DNA of 35,335 nt from contig DATLAK010000175.1 in assembly GCA_035527535.1 (NCBI GenBank), positions 1-35,335 of the forward strand, in the 5' to 3' direction. A program made the translations under genes and the position numbers. This stretch comes from Armatimonadota bacterium. GTDB taxonomy: Bacteria; Armatimonadota; Hebobacteria; GCA-020354555; CP070648. Under the pieces are notes generated by a model. That model worked only from the letters and a program-made list of their open reading frames with translations, ran no database searches and was not told the DNA's origin. Below, piece by piece: positions 24,557 to 31,885 of this stretch. Numbering within the stretch: the first letter of the stretch is position 1; each line of letters opens with the position of its first letter.

Positions 24557-24592
24557 CGTAGTCCGCGCGGACGACGGACTCCGGACTACGGG
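24557..24592. terminator. Palindrome between the ferredoxin gene and lptF
   Basis: The 10-bp arms CCGTAGTCCG (24557-24566) and CGGACTACGG (24583-24592) are perfect complements around 16 bases that repeat GGAC/GTCC motifs. It occupies the spacer between two minus-strand units and may end the ferritin-ferredoxin transcript. A dispersed repeat is an alternative. Confidence 0.4.
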
Positions 24593-24602
24593 GGCCGCAG
24601 GT

Positions 24603-25436
24603 TCACCATCCCAGGGCCGGCGTCTCGGCGCGCGGGCGCAGGCTGATCGCGCCGCTGCGGCACCCGGCGCGGCACACCCCACAGCCCCAGCACCGCGCTT
24701 CGTCAATCACACACTTGCCGGCGGCGGCGCTGTGGCCGATGGCCCCGAACTGACACTGCTTCATGCACGCGCGGCATCCCTCGCACAGCTCCCAATCCAC
24801 CCGCGCCACGTACTCCGCCTTGAACATGACCTTGGTGTGGTGGCCGATGGTGGAGATCATCGCCAGGCAGTCGCTGCGGTCGCAGTTGCACACCCCCCCG
24901 ATGAACGGTGTCAGGAAGGTCCACACCGAGTGCACCAGCCCGCGGCGCTCGAAGTCCCCCATCAGCGTCAGCGCCTGCTCCGGCGTCAGCCGCTCGGTCA
25001 TGGTCGTGTCCGGCCCCGCCATGAGGTTCGGGTCCACCTCGCTGAAGGCGACCGCGTCAGGGCTGACGCTGACCCCGAAGCAGAAGCGCGCGCCGTGGTC
25101 GCCCCGCGTTACGCCGCGACACACGCACGGCACGCGCACTACCGAGTTGGCGATCCCCAATACCTTGCGCACGTCCTCCAGCGGCAGCACCTGCCCGAAG
25201 TGCCGCCGCTTCATGCGGCGCGTCACCAGGCCGCGCACCAGCCACTGCAGGACGCGGGGGGCGCGGTCAAGCCGGCGCAGTTGCTCCACGCTGCCCCCGG
25301 TGTCCCGGTCGAAGTCGTTGAAGAACGCGCCGATGAACCGCCGCCGCCGCAGGTCGGAGGCCAGGTCGAGCCCGTAGTTGCGCGCCTGCAGGTACCACTT
25401 CTCGCCTTCGCCGTGCTTGACGCAGAACTCGCACAT
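24603..25436 (-). CDS. 4Fe-4S ferredoxin-domain protein
   Basis: The protein (277 residues) has a C-terminal 2[4Fe-4S] ferredoxin domain: Cys218-x2-Cys221-x2-Cys224-x3-Cys228 (CEGCRACMKQC) and Cys249-x2-Cys252-x2-Cys255-x3-Cys259 (CWGCGVCRAGC). The roughly 210-residue N-terminal part has its own cysteine groups, MCEFC at the start, PCVCRG near 104 and CNCDRSDC near 183-190, which could hold further metal sites. No membrane helix or signal is seen, so it should be a cytoplasmic electron carrier or sensor. It starts 18 bases after the ferritin-like gene and is probably co-transcribed with it, suggesting a joint role in iron or oxidative metabolism. Confidence 0.88.
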   Translation of the reverse strand: MCEFCVKHGEGEKWYLQARNYGLDLASDLRRRRFIGAFFNDFDRDTGGSVEQLRRLDRAPRVLQWLVRGLVTRRMKRRHFGQVLPLEDVRKVLGIANSVVRVPCVCRGVTRGDHGARFCFGVSVSPDAVAFSEVDPNLMAGPDTTMTERLTPEQALTLMGDFERRGLVHSVWTFLTPFIGGVCNCDRSDCLAMISTIGHHTKVMFKAEYVARVDWELCEGCRACMKQCQFGAIGHSAAAGKCVIDEARCWGCGVCRAGCRSGAISLRPRAETPALGW

Positions 25437-25454
25437 GAGCCGGCCTCCGGGGCG

Positions 25455-25895
25455 CTAGGCCGCGCCGTCGGCGGGCGCCTGCTTGCCCGTCAGGTTCTCC
25501 AGCAGTTGGGTCAGGCGCTCGATGTGACAGTGTTCGTCGCGCTTGATGCGCTCCAGGCGCTCGCGCAGCTCGGGGTCTGTCGCGACCTCCAGGCAGCGGT
25601 CGTACTGCTGGAGGGCGCGCTGCTCGCCCTCGAGCGAGGAGCGGATGATGTCCTCGACGCTGGCGAACCACGGGGGCGGGGGCAGCTCCCATTCGGGCAG
25701 GCCGCCGAGGGCGATGATGATGCCCATGAGCTGGTGCGAGTGGCGCACCTCCATCTGCCCGATCTCACGCAGGTCCCGCGCCAGCTCCGGGTCCTCGATC
25801 TCCTGGGCGTAGCGGCTGTAGTGGATGACGGCGCGGTACTCGAGCTGACCCGCCTCGGACAGCAGGGAAACCAGTTGTTGCGTGGCGTCGTCCAT
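25455..25895 (-). CDS. Ferritin-like di-iron four-helix protein
   Basis: The protein (146 residues) is nearly all helical and has the spaced acidic/His ligands of ferritin-like carboxylate proteins: Glu19 (QLEYRAVIHY), Glu49 and His52 (QMEVRHSHQL), Glu91 (EGEQRALQQY), and Glu121 and His124 (DEHCHIERL). This pattern resembles bacterioferritin or rubrerythrin helices, without a rubredoxin domain. It may store iron or reduce peroxide; eye inspection cannot decide. The ATG at 25895 has AAGGGA upstream. It is divergent from ald and leads the pair with the 4Fe-4S protein, which could supply its electrons. Confidence 0.87.
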   Translation of the reverse strand: MDDATQQLVSLLSEAGQLEYRAVIHYSRYAQEIEDPELARDLREIGQMEVRHSHQLMGIIIALGGLPEWELPPPPWFASVEDIIRSSLEGEQRALQQYDRCLEVATDPELRERLERIKRDEHCHIERLTQLLENLTGKQAPADGAA

Positions 25896-26019
25896 GTCTC
25901 GAAATCCCTTCGCAGTGATACGGTTGGCGCCAGTTTCGACCGCCTTCGCGCTCGCTCCTGCACCCGCAGGCGCAGGAAAGCCACACCGCTTGCGGAAAAC
26001 ATCGAGGCGGGAGGCGCAT

Positions 26020-27126
26020 ATGCTGATCGGGGTTCCACGCGAGACCAAGGACGGGGAGAAGCGGGTCGCCATTACCCCGGCCGGCGTCACCGCTCTGCGC
26101 CAGCACGGGCATGAGGCGCTGGTGGAAGCGGGGGCGGGGCGGGGCAGCGGCTACGAGGACGAGGACTACTGCGTCGCCGGCGGGGCCATCGCGGCGACCG
26201 CGGACGCGGTCTGGGCGCGCGCCGAGGTGGTGCTCAAGGTCAAGGAGCCGCTGCCCAGCGAGTACGCCCGGCTGCGCCCGGAGCTGGTGCTCTTCACCTA
26301 CCTGCACCTGGCGTCATCGGAGCCGCTGACGCGCGCGCTGCTCGATTCCGGCGTCACCGCCATCGGCTACGAGACCGTGCAGACGGATGCGGGCGCCCTG
26401 CCCCTGCTGGTGCCCATGAGCGAGATCGCGGGGAAGATGTCGGTGCAGATCGGCGCGCGCTATCTCGAGGCCGACTTCGGCGGCCGCGGCGTGCTGGTGG
26501 GCGGGGTGCCGGGGGTGCCGCCGGCGGAGGTGGTCATCATCGGCTGCGGGGTGGTGGGCATCAATGCCGCCAAAGTCGCCATGGGCCTGGGCGCCCATGT
26601 CACCATCCTCGACGTTGACCACGAGCGCCTGCGCTACCTCGACGACATCATGCACGGCAACGTCATCACCGTCTATTCCAATTCCTTCAACATAGCGCGC
26701 GCGGCGGGCTACGCCGACCTGCTGGTGGGGGCGGTGCTGGTGGCGGGGGCGCGCGCGCCCAAGCTCGTGACCGCCGACATGGTGCGCGCGATGAAGCGCG
26801 GCGCGGTGATCGTGGATGTGGCGGTGGACCAGGGGGGATGCGTGGAGACGATACGGCCCACCAGTCACTCGCAGCCGACTTATGTCGAGCACGGGGTCAT
26901 CCACTACGGGGTGCCCAACATCCCGGCCGCGGTGCCGCGCACTGCCACCCACGCCTTGACCAACGCGACTCTGCCTTACGTCCTCGATCTCGCGGACTAC
27001 GGCCTTGACGACGCCCTCGCGCGCAACCCCGCCCTGGCGCGCGGGCTCAACCTGCGCACGGGGGAAATCATCCACCCGGCGGTGGCTGAAGCCTTTAATT
27101 CCGGGGACAGTCGACTTAATTATTGA
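26020..27126 (+). CDS. ald: Alanine dehydrogenase, 3' end replaced by mobile-element sequence
   Basis: Ald interconverts alanine with pyruvate plus ammonia using NAD. The protein has the canonical residues Arg15, Lys75 (VLKVKEPLPSEY) and His96 (FTYLHLAS). The NAD fold is VVIIGCGVVGINAAKVAMGLGAHVTILDVD, and DVAVDQGGCVET carries the catalytic Asp. HGVIHYGVPNIPAAVPRTAT is also typical. GGGAGG precedes the ATG at 26020. The last nine residues, NSGDSRLNY, and the stop come from the 26-bp terminal repeat of the RAYT element at 27097. Relatives usually continue about a dozen residues (G-L-P-type tail), so the natural C-terminus is lost. The active site is intact. Confidence 0.95.
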   Translation: MLIGVPRETKDGEKRVAITPAGVTALRQHGHEALVEAGAGRGSGYEDEDYCVAGGAIAATADAVWARAEVVLKVKEPLPSEYARLRPELVLFTYLHLASSEPLTRALLDSGVTAIGYETVQTDAGALPLLVPMSEIAGKMSVQIGARYLEADFGGRGVLVGGVPGVPPAEVVIIGCGVVGINAAKVAMGLGAHVTILDVDHERLRYLDDIMHGNVITVYSNSFNIARAAGYADLLVGAVLVAGARAPKLVTADMVRAMKRGAVIVDVAVDQGGCVETIRPTSHSQPTYVEHGVIHYGVPNIPAAVPRTATHALTNATLPYVLDLADYGLDDALARNPALARGLNLRTGEIIHPAVAEAFNSGDSRLNY

Positions 27127-27846
27127 CGCACAACCGCAATCGTGGTACAAGGGGGCCATGCCACGGGTCGGACGGATCGTTGTGCCAGGCGTACCTCATC
27201 ATGTCACCCAGCGCGGCAACCGCGGCATGGACGTTTTCTTCAGCGACGCTGACCGCGCCGCCTATCTCAGGCTGCTCGGGGAATGTAGCGCCGAGCACGG
27301 CGCCGACCTTTTCGCCTATTGCCTGATGTCGAATCACGTGCATTTGGTTCTGTCGCCACAGCGCGAAGACAGTCTCGCCCTGGCCGTCGGCTGGACGCAC
27401 TTTCACTACACTCGGCGGGTGAACTTCCGCAAGGACTGGCGCGGGCATCTGTGGCAGGGGAGGTTCCATTCCTGCGCGCTGGATGACGCGCATTGTCTGC
27501 GAGCGATTCGCTACGTCGAGCTTAATCCCGTGCGCGCCGGGTTGGTTGAGCAACCTGAGCAGTGGCCCTGGTCAAGCGCCCCGGCGCATCTCAACCATGC
27601 CCCTGACCCGGTGCTCGCGCCGCGGCCGTGGCGGACTGAAGAACTCGACTGGGCGGAGTTCCTGAGTCAGGGCACATCGGAGGCCGACCTGACGCAGGTG
27701 CGACGCAAGACCCGGACTGGCCGGCCCCTGGGCGAAAGTGGGTTCATCGAACAACTGGAATCCCAGCTCGGCCGGCAGCTTCGCTGCCGCAAACCGGGGC
27801 CAAAGGGGCCGAGAAAGCCGTAATTAAGTCGACTGTCCCCGGAATT
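27097..27846. mobile_element. RAYT transposon with perfect 26-bp inverted repeats
   Basis: AATTCCGGGGACAGTCGACT plus TAATTA (27097-27122) recurs as an exact reverse complement at 27821-27846, framing one transposase gene in 750 bp. The left repeat lies inside the 3' end of ald; the right one begins at the transposase stop codon. The same palindrome, without a transposase, occurs at 29236-29300. REP-associated transposases (IS200/IS605-like Y1 enzymes) are known to act on such palindromes. No clear target duplication is seen. Confidence 0.9.
27158..27823 (+). CDS. REP-associated tyrosine transposase (RAYT, Y1 family)
   Basis: RAYTs are single-strand-acting Y1 HUH nucleases related to IS200 TnpA that cut at REP palindromes. 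The 221-residue protein begins MPRVGRIVVPGVPHHVTQRGNRG, the family N-terminus. It has YCLMSNHVHLVL with the metal-binding His60-x-His62 pair, HYTRRVN with the likely catalytic Tyr84, then the family signatures GHLWQGRFHSCALDD and AIRYVELNPVRAGLVE. A basic C-terminal tail (RKPGPKGPRKP) follows. All motifs are intact, so it may be active. The stop codon is the first triplet of the right inverted repeat, so gene and repeat interlock. Confidence 0.93.
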   Translation: MPRVGRIVVPGVPHHVTQRGNRGMDVFFSDADRAAYLRLLGECSAEHGADLFAYCLMSNHVHLVLSPQREDSLALAVGWTHFHYTRRVNFRKDWRGHLWQGRFHSCALDDAHCLRAIRYVELNPVRAGLVEQPEQWPWSSAPAHLNHAPDPVLAPRPWRTEELDWAEFLSQGTSEADLTQVRRKTRTGRPLGESGFIEQLESQLGRQLRCRKPGPKGPRKP

Positions 27847-27887
27847 CCCCTGAATGAGGAATAGAGACGCAGAAACGAGCAGGAGCT

Positions 27888-28352
27888 ATGGAGGAGATGG
27901 GACACGAGACGGTGGCGGTGGTGGAGGCGCCCACCATCGCGAAGCCCGCGCTGCTGACGGACAATGGCTCCGGCTACATTGCCGCCGCCATGGAAGACTT
28001 CCTGCGTCTGCTCGGATTCGCCACCTGCGGGGCCGAGCGCATCACCCGCAGACCACCGGCAAGATCGAGCGGATGCACCGCACGATGAAAGACGATGTCA
28101 CGCTGGTGGTGTGGACCAGCCCGGAGGCCCTGGCCACGGCCATCGGCCGCTTCGTGGACTATTACAATTCCAAGCGCTATCACGAGGCGCTGCGGAATGT
28201 GACGCCAGACGATGTCTACTTCGGCAGAAGGGAACAGATCCCTTGCCCGGCGAAAAGCACTCCAGATCAAGACCTTGATCGCTCGCCGGGACGCCTACCG
28301 GAGACGCGGGATGCTATGCGAGGAAGCAGGGCCAGGAGCACCGGAGGGGTAG
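27888..28352 (+). pseudogene. IS transposase remnant (DDE integrase core), frameshifted
   Basis: Three consecutive pieces in different frames add up to the C-terminal half of an rve-type transposase (IS3/IS481-like). KPALLTDNGSGYIAAAMEDF (about 27940-28010) carries the second Asp. HHPQTTGKIERMHRTMKDDV (about 28045-28105) carries the catalytic Glu and is followed by YYNSKRYHEALRNVTPDDVYFGRRE. A third frame from 28239 reads SLARRKALQIKTLIARRDAY to a stop at 28350-28352. The first catalytic Asp and the N-terminus are missing. The sequence just after (ACCCCCATTTCGTCTCAC, about 28361-28378) looks like an IS right end. It is inactive. Confidence 0.8.
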
Positions 28353-28417
28353 CTTGTTTTTACCCCCATTTCGTCTCACAAACGCTGACTCTCTACAGGG
28401 TACAGATCCTTGACCTC

Positions 28418-28678
28418 ATGTCTGAGAAAGCTCAGGTCAAGGACTGCATCCACGCGCTAAAGGATATGACCCTCCGGTATGAAGACATACACGCTGCCGG
28501 AATGAACAGGTCTCCTGGCGACGTCGTTCATCTCCATACATCTCACGCTCCCAAGCTGGAACCTAGCCACCTACACGTCACTTCTGAAGAGCAAGCAATT
28601 ATCCCTGTCTATAATGCCGACATCACCGGTTTGTTGACACCCCCTCACACCGTTCTTCTCCAATGGACAGTAGACTAA
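28418..28678 (+). CDS. Hypothetical small ORF in the low-G+C island
   Basis: An 86-codon frame (MSEKAQVKDCIHALKDMTL at the start) runs from ATG 28418 to a TAA that overlaps the stop of the opposing acetyltransferase by a few bases. It has no good ribosome site, and I recognise no family; its His- and Pro-rich second half may be fortuitous. A 10-bp inverted repeat (TCCTTGACCT / AGGTCAAGGA, about 28407-28443) spans its start, which would fit an operator or hairpin. It belongs to the A+T-richer segment between the IS remnant and rlmN. Confidence 0.25.
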   Translation: MSEKAQVKDCIHALKDMTLRYEDIHAAGMNRSPGDVVHLHTSHAPKLEPSHLHVTSEEQAIIPVYNADITGLLTPPHTVLLQWTVD

Positions 28679-29166
28679 AGAGACAGCTCCATTTTACAGC
28701 GATCCACCATGGTTCCGTTCGACATCTTTTGCCCCGTCTTTTCGGACATTTCAAAACCACATCTATGATAACAACGCTGTGCGCGCACATTGCTAAGGTC
28801 AGTATAAAGCTCAAGAGACGCAAAACCTCTCAAGCGCAAGTTTTCAATCATCTCCTTAATAACATACTGACCAATTCCCCGTCCCTGATGCGTCGGGAGC
28901 AATGCAATCACTTTTATGAACACTTGCTTACTTTCAGATGAAAGACCATTTATACCCAGCCAGCCTATCGGCATACCTTCATCACAAATTATGTAGTTCT
29001 CCTCATCTGGATCGTTGTCCCATTCGATTATGGCATCTGCCCAAACATCTACGGATCTGGGGACCTCATGTAGTATCGCCATTATCTGATCACTGCTCAT
29101 GAGTTGTTGTAGGAACACCGCATCGTTCTGGGTTACTCGCCTGACCTCGATATTCTCCATTGCCAT
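28675..29166 (-). CDS. GNAT acetyltransferase, horizontally acquired
   Basis: The protein (163 residues) is a single GNAT domain. It begins MAMENIEVRRVTQNDAVFLQQL, has MPIGWLGINGLSSESKQVFIKVIALLPTHQGRGIGQYVIKEMIENL with the QGRGIG acetyl-CoA loop, and ends with LELYTDLSNVRAQRCYHRCGFEM. Substrates of such enzymes range from amines and antibiotics to protein N-termini. Codon use is A/T-rich (many AAA, ATT, GAA), unlike every neighbour, so it is a recent arrival. The start at 29166 follows GTGAGGA. It sits inside the RAYT/REPIN-bounded island between ald and rlmN. Confidence 0.88.
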   Translation of the reverse strand: MAMENIEVRRVTQNDAVFLQQLMSSDQIMAILHEVPRSVDVWADAIIEWDNDPDEENYIICDEGMPIGWLGINGLSSESKQVFIKVIALLPTHQGRGIGQYVIKEMIENLRLRGFASLELYTDLSNVRAQRCYHRCGFEMSEKTGQKMSNGTMVDRCKMELSL

Positions 29167-29235
29167 TTTTTCCTCACATAACGATATCAAATATTCCAGC
29201 AGTCCATTATTATTAAGGAATCATGGGGGAATCAT

Positions 29236-29300
29236 GGGGACAGTCGACTTAATTATTGCAGATGCCTTAAATCAATCGCAATTAAGTCGACTGTCCCCAC
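29236..29300. repeat. REPIN-like hairpin of the RAYT palindrome
   Basis: GGGGACAGTCGACTTAATT and its exact complement (29236-29254 and 29280-29298) face each other across about 25 bases. The arms are identical to the inner part of the RAYT element ends at 27097-27846. No transposase is between them, as in REP doublets mobilised in trans by a RAYT. On the minus strand the left-hand reading enters rlmN and provides its stop codon. Confidence 0.85.
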
Positions 29301-30339
29301 AATTAGGGCGGCCAGCCGCCAGCTGCCCGCACGCCGCCGCCACCTCTTCGCCGAAGGACCGGCGCACCGCGACTTCCACCCCCCGGCGCTCCAGCTCGGC
29401 GCGAAAGGCGCGCATAACCGCAGGCGCGGGGCGGGCGAAGGCGCCGCGCGCCTGGTTGTAGGGGATGAGGTTGACCATGCACGGCAGGCCTCGCAGCCGC
29501 TGGGCGAGGGCGGCGGCCTGGGCCGGCGCGTCGTTGACCCCCGCCAGCAGGCAATACTCGAAGGCTACTTTGCGTCCGGTGTGGGCGGCGAAGTCGCGCG
29601 CGGCGGCGACCACCGAGGCCAGCGGATGGCGGCGGTTGACCGGCATCAGGCGGCTGCGCAGGTCGTCGTCGGGCGCATTGAGCGATACCGCCAGGTGCAC
29701 GCCCAACCCCTCGCGCGCCAGGCGGCGCATCTCCGGCGGCAGCCCGCACGTGGAGATGGCGACGTGGCGGGCGCCGAAACCGAGGCATGCCGGGTCGAGG
29801 ATGATGCGCACCGCCTTCACCAGCGCGTCGTAGTTTGCGAGCGGCTCGCCCATGCCCATGAACACGACATTGGACAACCGGCGCTCGTCATCATCCGCGC
29901 GCGCGAGGAGCAATTGCCCGACGATTTCGGCGGCGGTGAGGTCGCGCTCGAAACCCATGCCGCCGGTGGCGCAGAACGCGCAGCCGTAGGCGCACCCCAC
30001 CTGGCTGGAGATGCAGGCGGTGCGACGGCGCGGGTAGGGCATGATCACCGTCTCGATGTGAGCGCCGTCGGGCAGGCGCAGCACCAGCTTGACGCCGCCG
30101 TCGCGGGCCGGGCGCCGCGCAACCGCGGTCAACGGGTGCACCGCCGCCTGTCGTCCCAGCTCGTCCCGCAGCGCCTGCGGCAGGTCGCTCATGTCCGCGA
30201 AGCCGCGCGCCCCGCGCTGGTATACCCAGCGCAGGACCTGGCGGGCGCGATAGGGCTCGTGCCCGCGGTCGGACAGGAGCTGCTCGAACTCGTGGGGCAA
30301 CAGGCCGCACACGAAAGGCATGGAAGGCATGGATGACAT
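29272..30339 (-). CDS. rlmN: 23S rRNA/tRNA adenine-C2 methyltransferase, with REP-derived tail
   Basis: RlmN is a radical-SAM enzyme that methylates A2503 of 23S rRNA and A37 of some tRNAs. The 355-residue protein has ACISSQVGCAYGCAFCATG with the cluster cysteines Cys116, Cys120 and Cys123. NVVFMGMGEPLANYD, HVAISTCGLPPEMRRLA, the HLAVSLNAPDD stretch and the methyl-carrying Cys337 (AAACGQLAAG) follow. The final residues NCGDSRLNCD and the stop are encoded by the adjoining REPIN; the natural end should be near AAGRP. The start is uncertain (ATGs at codons 1, 4 and 7, none with a clear ribosome site). Confidence 0.94.
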   Translation of the reverse strand: MSSMPSMPFVCGLLPHEFEQLLSDRGHEPYRARQVLRWVYQRGARGFADMSDLPQALRDELGRQAAVHPLTAVARRPARDGGVKLVLRLPDGAHIETVIMPYPRRRTACISSQVGCAYGCAFCATGGMGFERDLTAAEIVGQLLLARADDDERRLSNVVFMGMGEPLANYDALVKAVRIILDPACLGFGARHVAISTCGLPPEMRRLAREGLGVHLAVSLNAPDDDLRSRLMPVNRRHPLASVVAAARDFAAHTGRKVAFEYCLLAGVNDAPAQAAALAQRLRGLPCMVNLIPYNQARGAFARPAPAVMRAFRAELERRGVEVAVRRSFGEEVAAACGQLAAGRPNCGDSRLNCD

Positions 30340-30489
30340 GGGTGGGCGCAGACGCGCTCGGGCGCCGCGGGGAGGATTAGCCGCCGCCGCCGCAAGTCCT
30401 GTAGCGGCAGCTCACAGCAGGTGCACACGCGGCGGAGGTCGAAAGAGAAAGCAGGCTGCGAGGTGGGGGACGCCGCCAGGGGGACGCGC

Positions 30490-30879
30490 ATGAACATCCT
30501 GATCGCCGAGGACGAATTCCTCATTACCCTCACGCTCAAAGTGCAGCTCGAGGCGATGGGGCATACCGTGGTCGGCACGTCGCGTGACGGCGAAGCCGCC
30601 GTTGCGCTCGCCAAGCAACTGCGCCCGGACCTGGTGCTGATGGACATCGGCATGCCGGGGATGGACGGCATTGCGGCCACGGCCGAGATCATGGCGCAAG
30701 CCCCGGTGCCGATCGTCATGCTCACCGCACACAATGATCGTCAGCGCGTGCAGAAGGCGATGCGGGCTGGAGCCGCGGCGTACCTGCTCAAGCCCATCAG
30801 CGAGTCCCAACTGAAGCGCGCCATCGACACCTCGGTGGCGCGCTTCAACGAGGCGAACACGGAGACGCCGCAAGATTAA
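30490..30879 (+). CDS. Stand-alone response-regulator receiver domain
   Basis: The protein (129 residues) is one CheY-like receiver: acidic pocket Glu7-Asp8 (LIAEDEF), phospho-acceptor Asp52 (LVLMDIGMPGMDG), Thr79 (IVMLTAHND) and Lys101 (YLLKPIS). There is no output domain, although the helix-rich 15-residue tail resembles the start of the AmiR/NasT (ANTAR) linker, so an ancestral loss of that domain is possible. It would signal by protein-protein contact or as a phosphorelay intermediate. No histidine kinase is nearby. The start at 30490 fits the receiver N-terminus; the ribosome site is weak. Divergent from rlmN. Confidence 0.93.
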   Translation: MNILIAEDEFLITLTLKVQLEAMGHTVVGTSRDGEAAVALAKQLRPDLVLMDIGMPGMDGIAATAEIMAQAPVPIVMLTAHNDRQRVQKAMRAGAAAYLLKPISESQLKRAIDTSVARFNEANTETPQD

Positions 30880-30890
30880 CGAAGCTTGGC

Positions 30891-30928
30891 CTCCGCAGGC
30901 GGGCAAGCCCTCCGCAGGCGGGCAAGCC
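30891..30928. repeat. Tandem 19-bp direct repeat
   Basis: CTCCGCAGGCGGGCAAGCC occurs twice head to tail, just after the receiver-domain gene. Each unit begins near the inner palindrome GCTTG..CAAGC. It is not a CRISPR: two copies, no spacer. Confidence 0.85.
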
Positions 30929-30990
30929 CTCAAACCGCCGCGTGGGAGGCACCTCCACCCAGGCGGTTGCGGTGCGGTCGCGAGAAAAGC

Positions 30991-31016
30991 GCGGGGCGGC
31001 CCCATGGCCGCCCCGC
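30991..31016 (-). terminator. Intrinsic terminator of the beta-barrel gene
   Basis: A perfect 11-bp stem, GCGGGGCGGCC with GGCCGCCCCGC, closes a 4-base loop. On the minus strand it is followed by GCTTTTCTC, a usable T-run. It lies about 28 bases after the stop of the beta-barrel gene and may also stop the convergent receiver-domain transcript. Confidence 0.75.
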
Positions 31017-31043
31017 CAACGCCTGTGATTCGCGTGGCATTGC

Positions 31044-31808
31044 CTAGTAAGTCGCGCCGGTACCGCCAGCCGTGGCAAAGGCGTAGCTGAGGCCGACGGT
31101 GAAGCGGTAGTCGTCTTGCCCCAGCACGCTCCCGGCGCGCGCGGCGCCGGCCTGCACCGTCATCGCCGGGCTCACCGGGTAGCGGATGGCGGCGGCCGCC
31201 TGGTCGGCGCCGAACTTGCTCCACTTGTACTCCGCCACCAACGACGCACCCTCGGGCGTAGTGACATCGAAGCCGACGAAGGGCTTGAGCTCGTCGCCAT
31301 CAACGCCGTTGCTGACACGCGTGAGCATGAGCCCGAGGTGACCGCGCAGGCGCGCGCGCGGCGCCGCCGCCGCGTAGGCCTCAGGCGCGGCCGTCGCGAT
31401 CTCCTTGCTGGCGACCGCGTATAGGTCGAGGATGTTATCGCCGGTGCCGTTCACATACGACCCGCCGAACGCCAGACCGAAGTCCGCCGTCTCGGCTTTC
31501 ATCAGCGCCACCTTGGCCCCGATGCCGGTGAAGTGGTCATTCACCCCGTCCTTCAGTCTCGTATAGGCTATCCCTAGTTCCGCGCTATCCGAGACCCCGG
31601 CCAGCACGCGGATCGCCCACACTTTCTCCTCGCCAGCCAGCTTGGCGTAGTCAGCGGCGAGTTCTGCGCTGCCGGAGGCGGCCACGTCCGCCGTCGGCAG
31701 GTCAACCAGGCCCGTCATTGCCGTAAAGCGCGTGGGGTAGCCCCACGCCATCCCGCTCAGCAGCGCCACTGCCAGCACCGCTGACAAAATGCACAACCTG
31801 TGCTTCAT
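31044..31808 (-). CDS. Exported beta-barrel-like outer-membrane protein
   Basis: The protein (254 residues) has a signal peptide (HRLCILSAVLAVALLSGMAWG). Repeated amphipathic strands follow, such as SAELAADYAKLAG, AELGIAYTRLKDG, TADFGLAFGGSYVNG and DDYRFTVGLSYAFA, with turns of the D/N-G type. The early TGLVDLPTADVA motif resembles YjbH-type exopolysaccharide-export barrels, but the length is smaller. A pore or structural role in the outer membrane is inferred; the substrate is unknown. GGGAGGT lies upstream of ATG 31808. It is transcribed alone from a consensus promoter with a 215-base leader and ends in a strong terminator. Confidence 0.75.
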   Translation of the reverse strand: MKHRLCILSAVLAVALLSGMAWGYPTRFTAMTGLVDLPTADVAASGSAELAADYAKLAGEEKVWAIRVLAGVSDSAELGIAYTRLKDGVNDHFTGIGAKVALMKAETADFGLAFGGSYVNGTGDNILDLYAVASKEIATAAPEAYAAAAPRARLRGHLGLMLTRVSNGVDGDELKPFVGFDVTTPEGASLVAEYKWSKFGADQAAAAIRYPVSPAMTVQAGAARAGSVLGQDDYRFTVGLSYAFATAGGTGATY

Positions 31809-31885
31809 ACCCTGATACCTCCCTTCATCCGCCATGCATCCGTCGTCGAACAGCCCTCGTCACCACCCCCTTCCATGAAAGCAAA

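Noticed and set aside
24537-26114. 525-codon open frame on the plus strand opposite the ferredoxin and ferritin-like genes
   Set aside because: The opposite strand has cysteine clusters and di-iron ligands in family spacing; this frame has no recognisable domain.
30891-30928. CRISPR-like direct repeats
   Set aside because: Only two contiguous copies without spacers and no cas genes.
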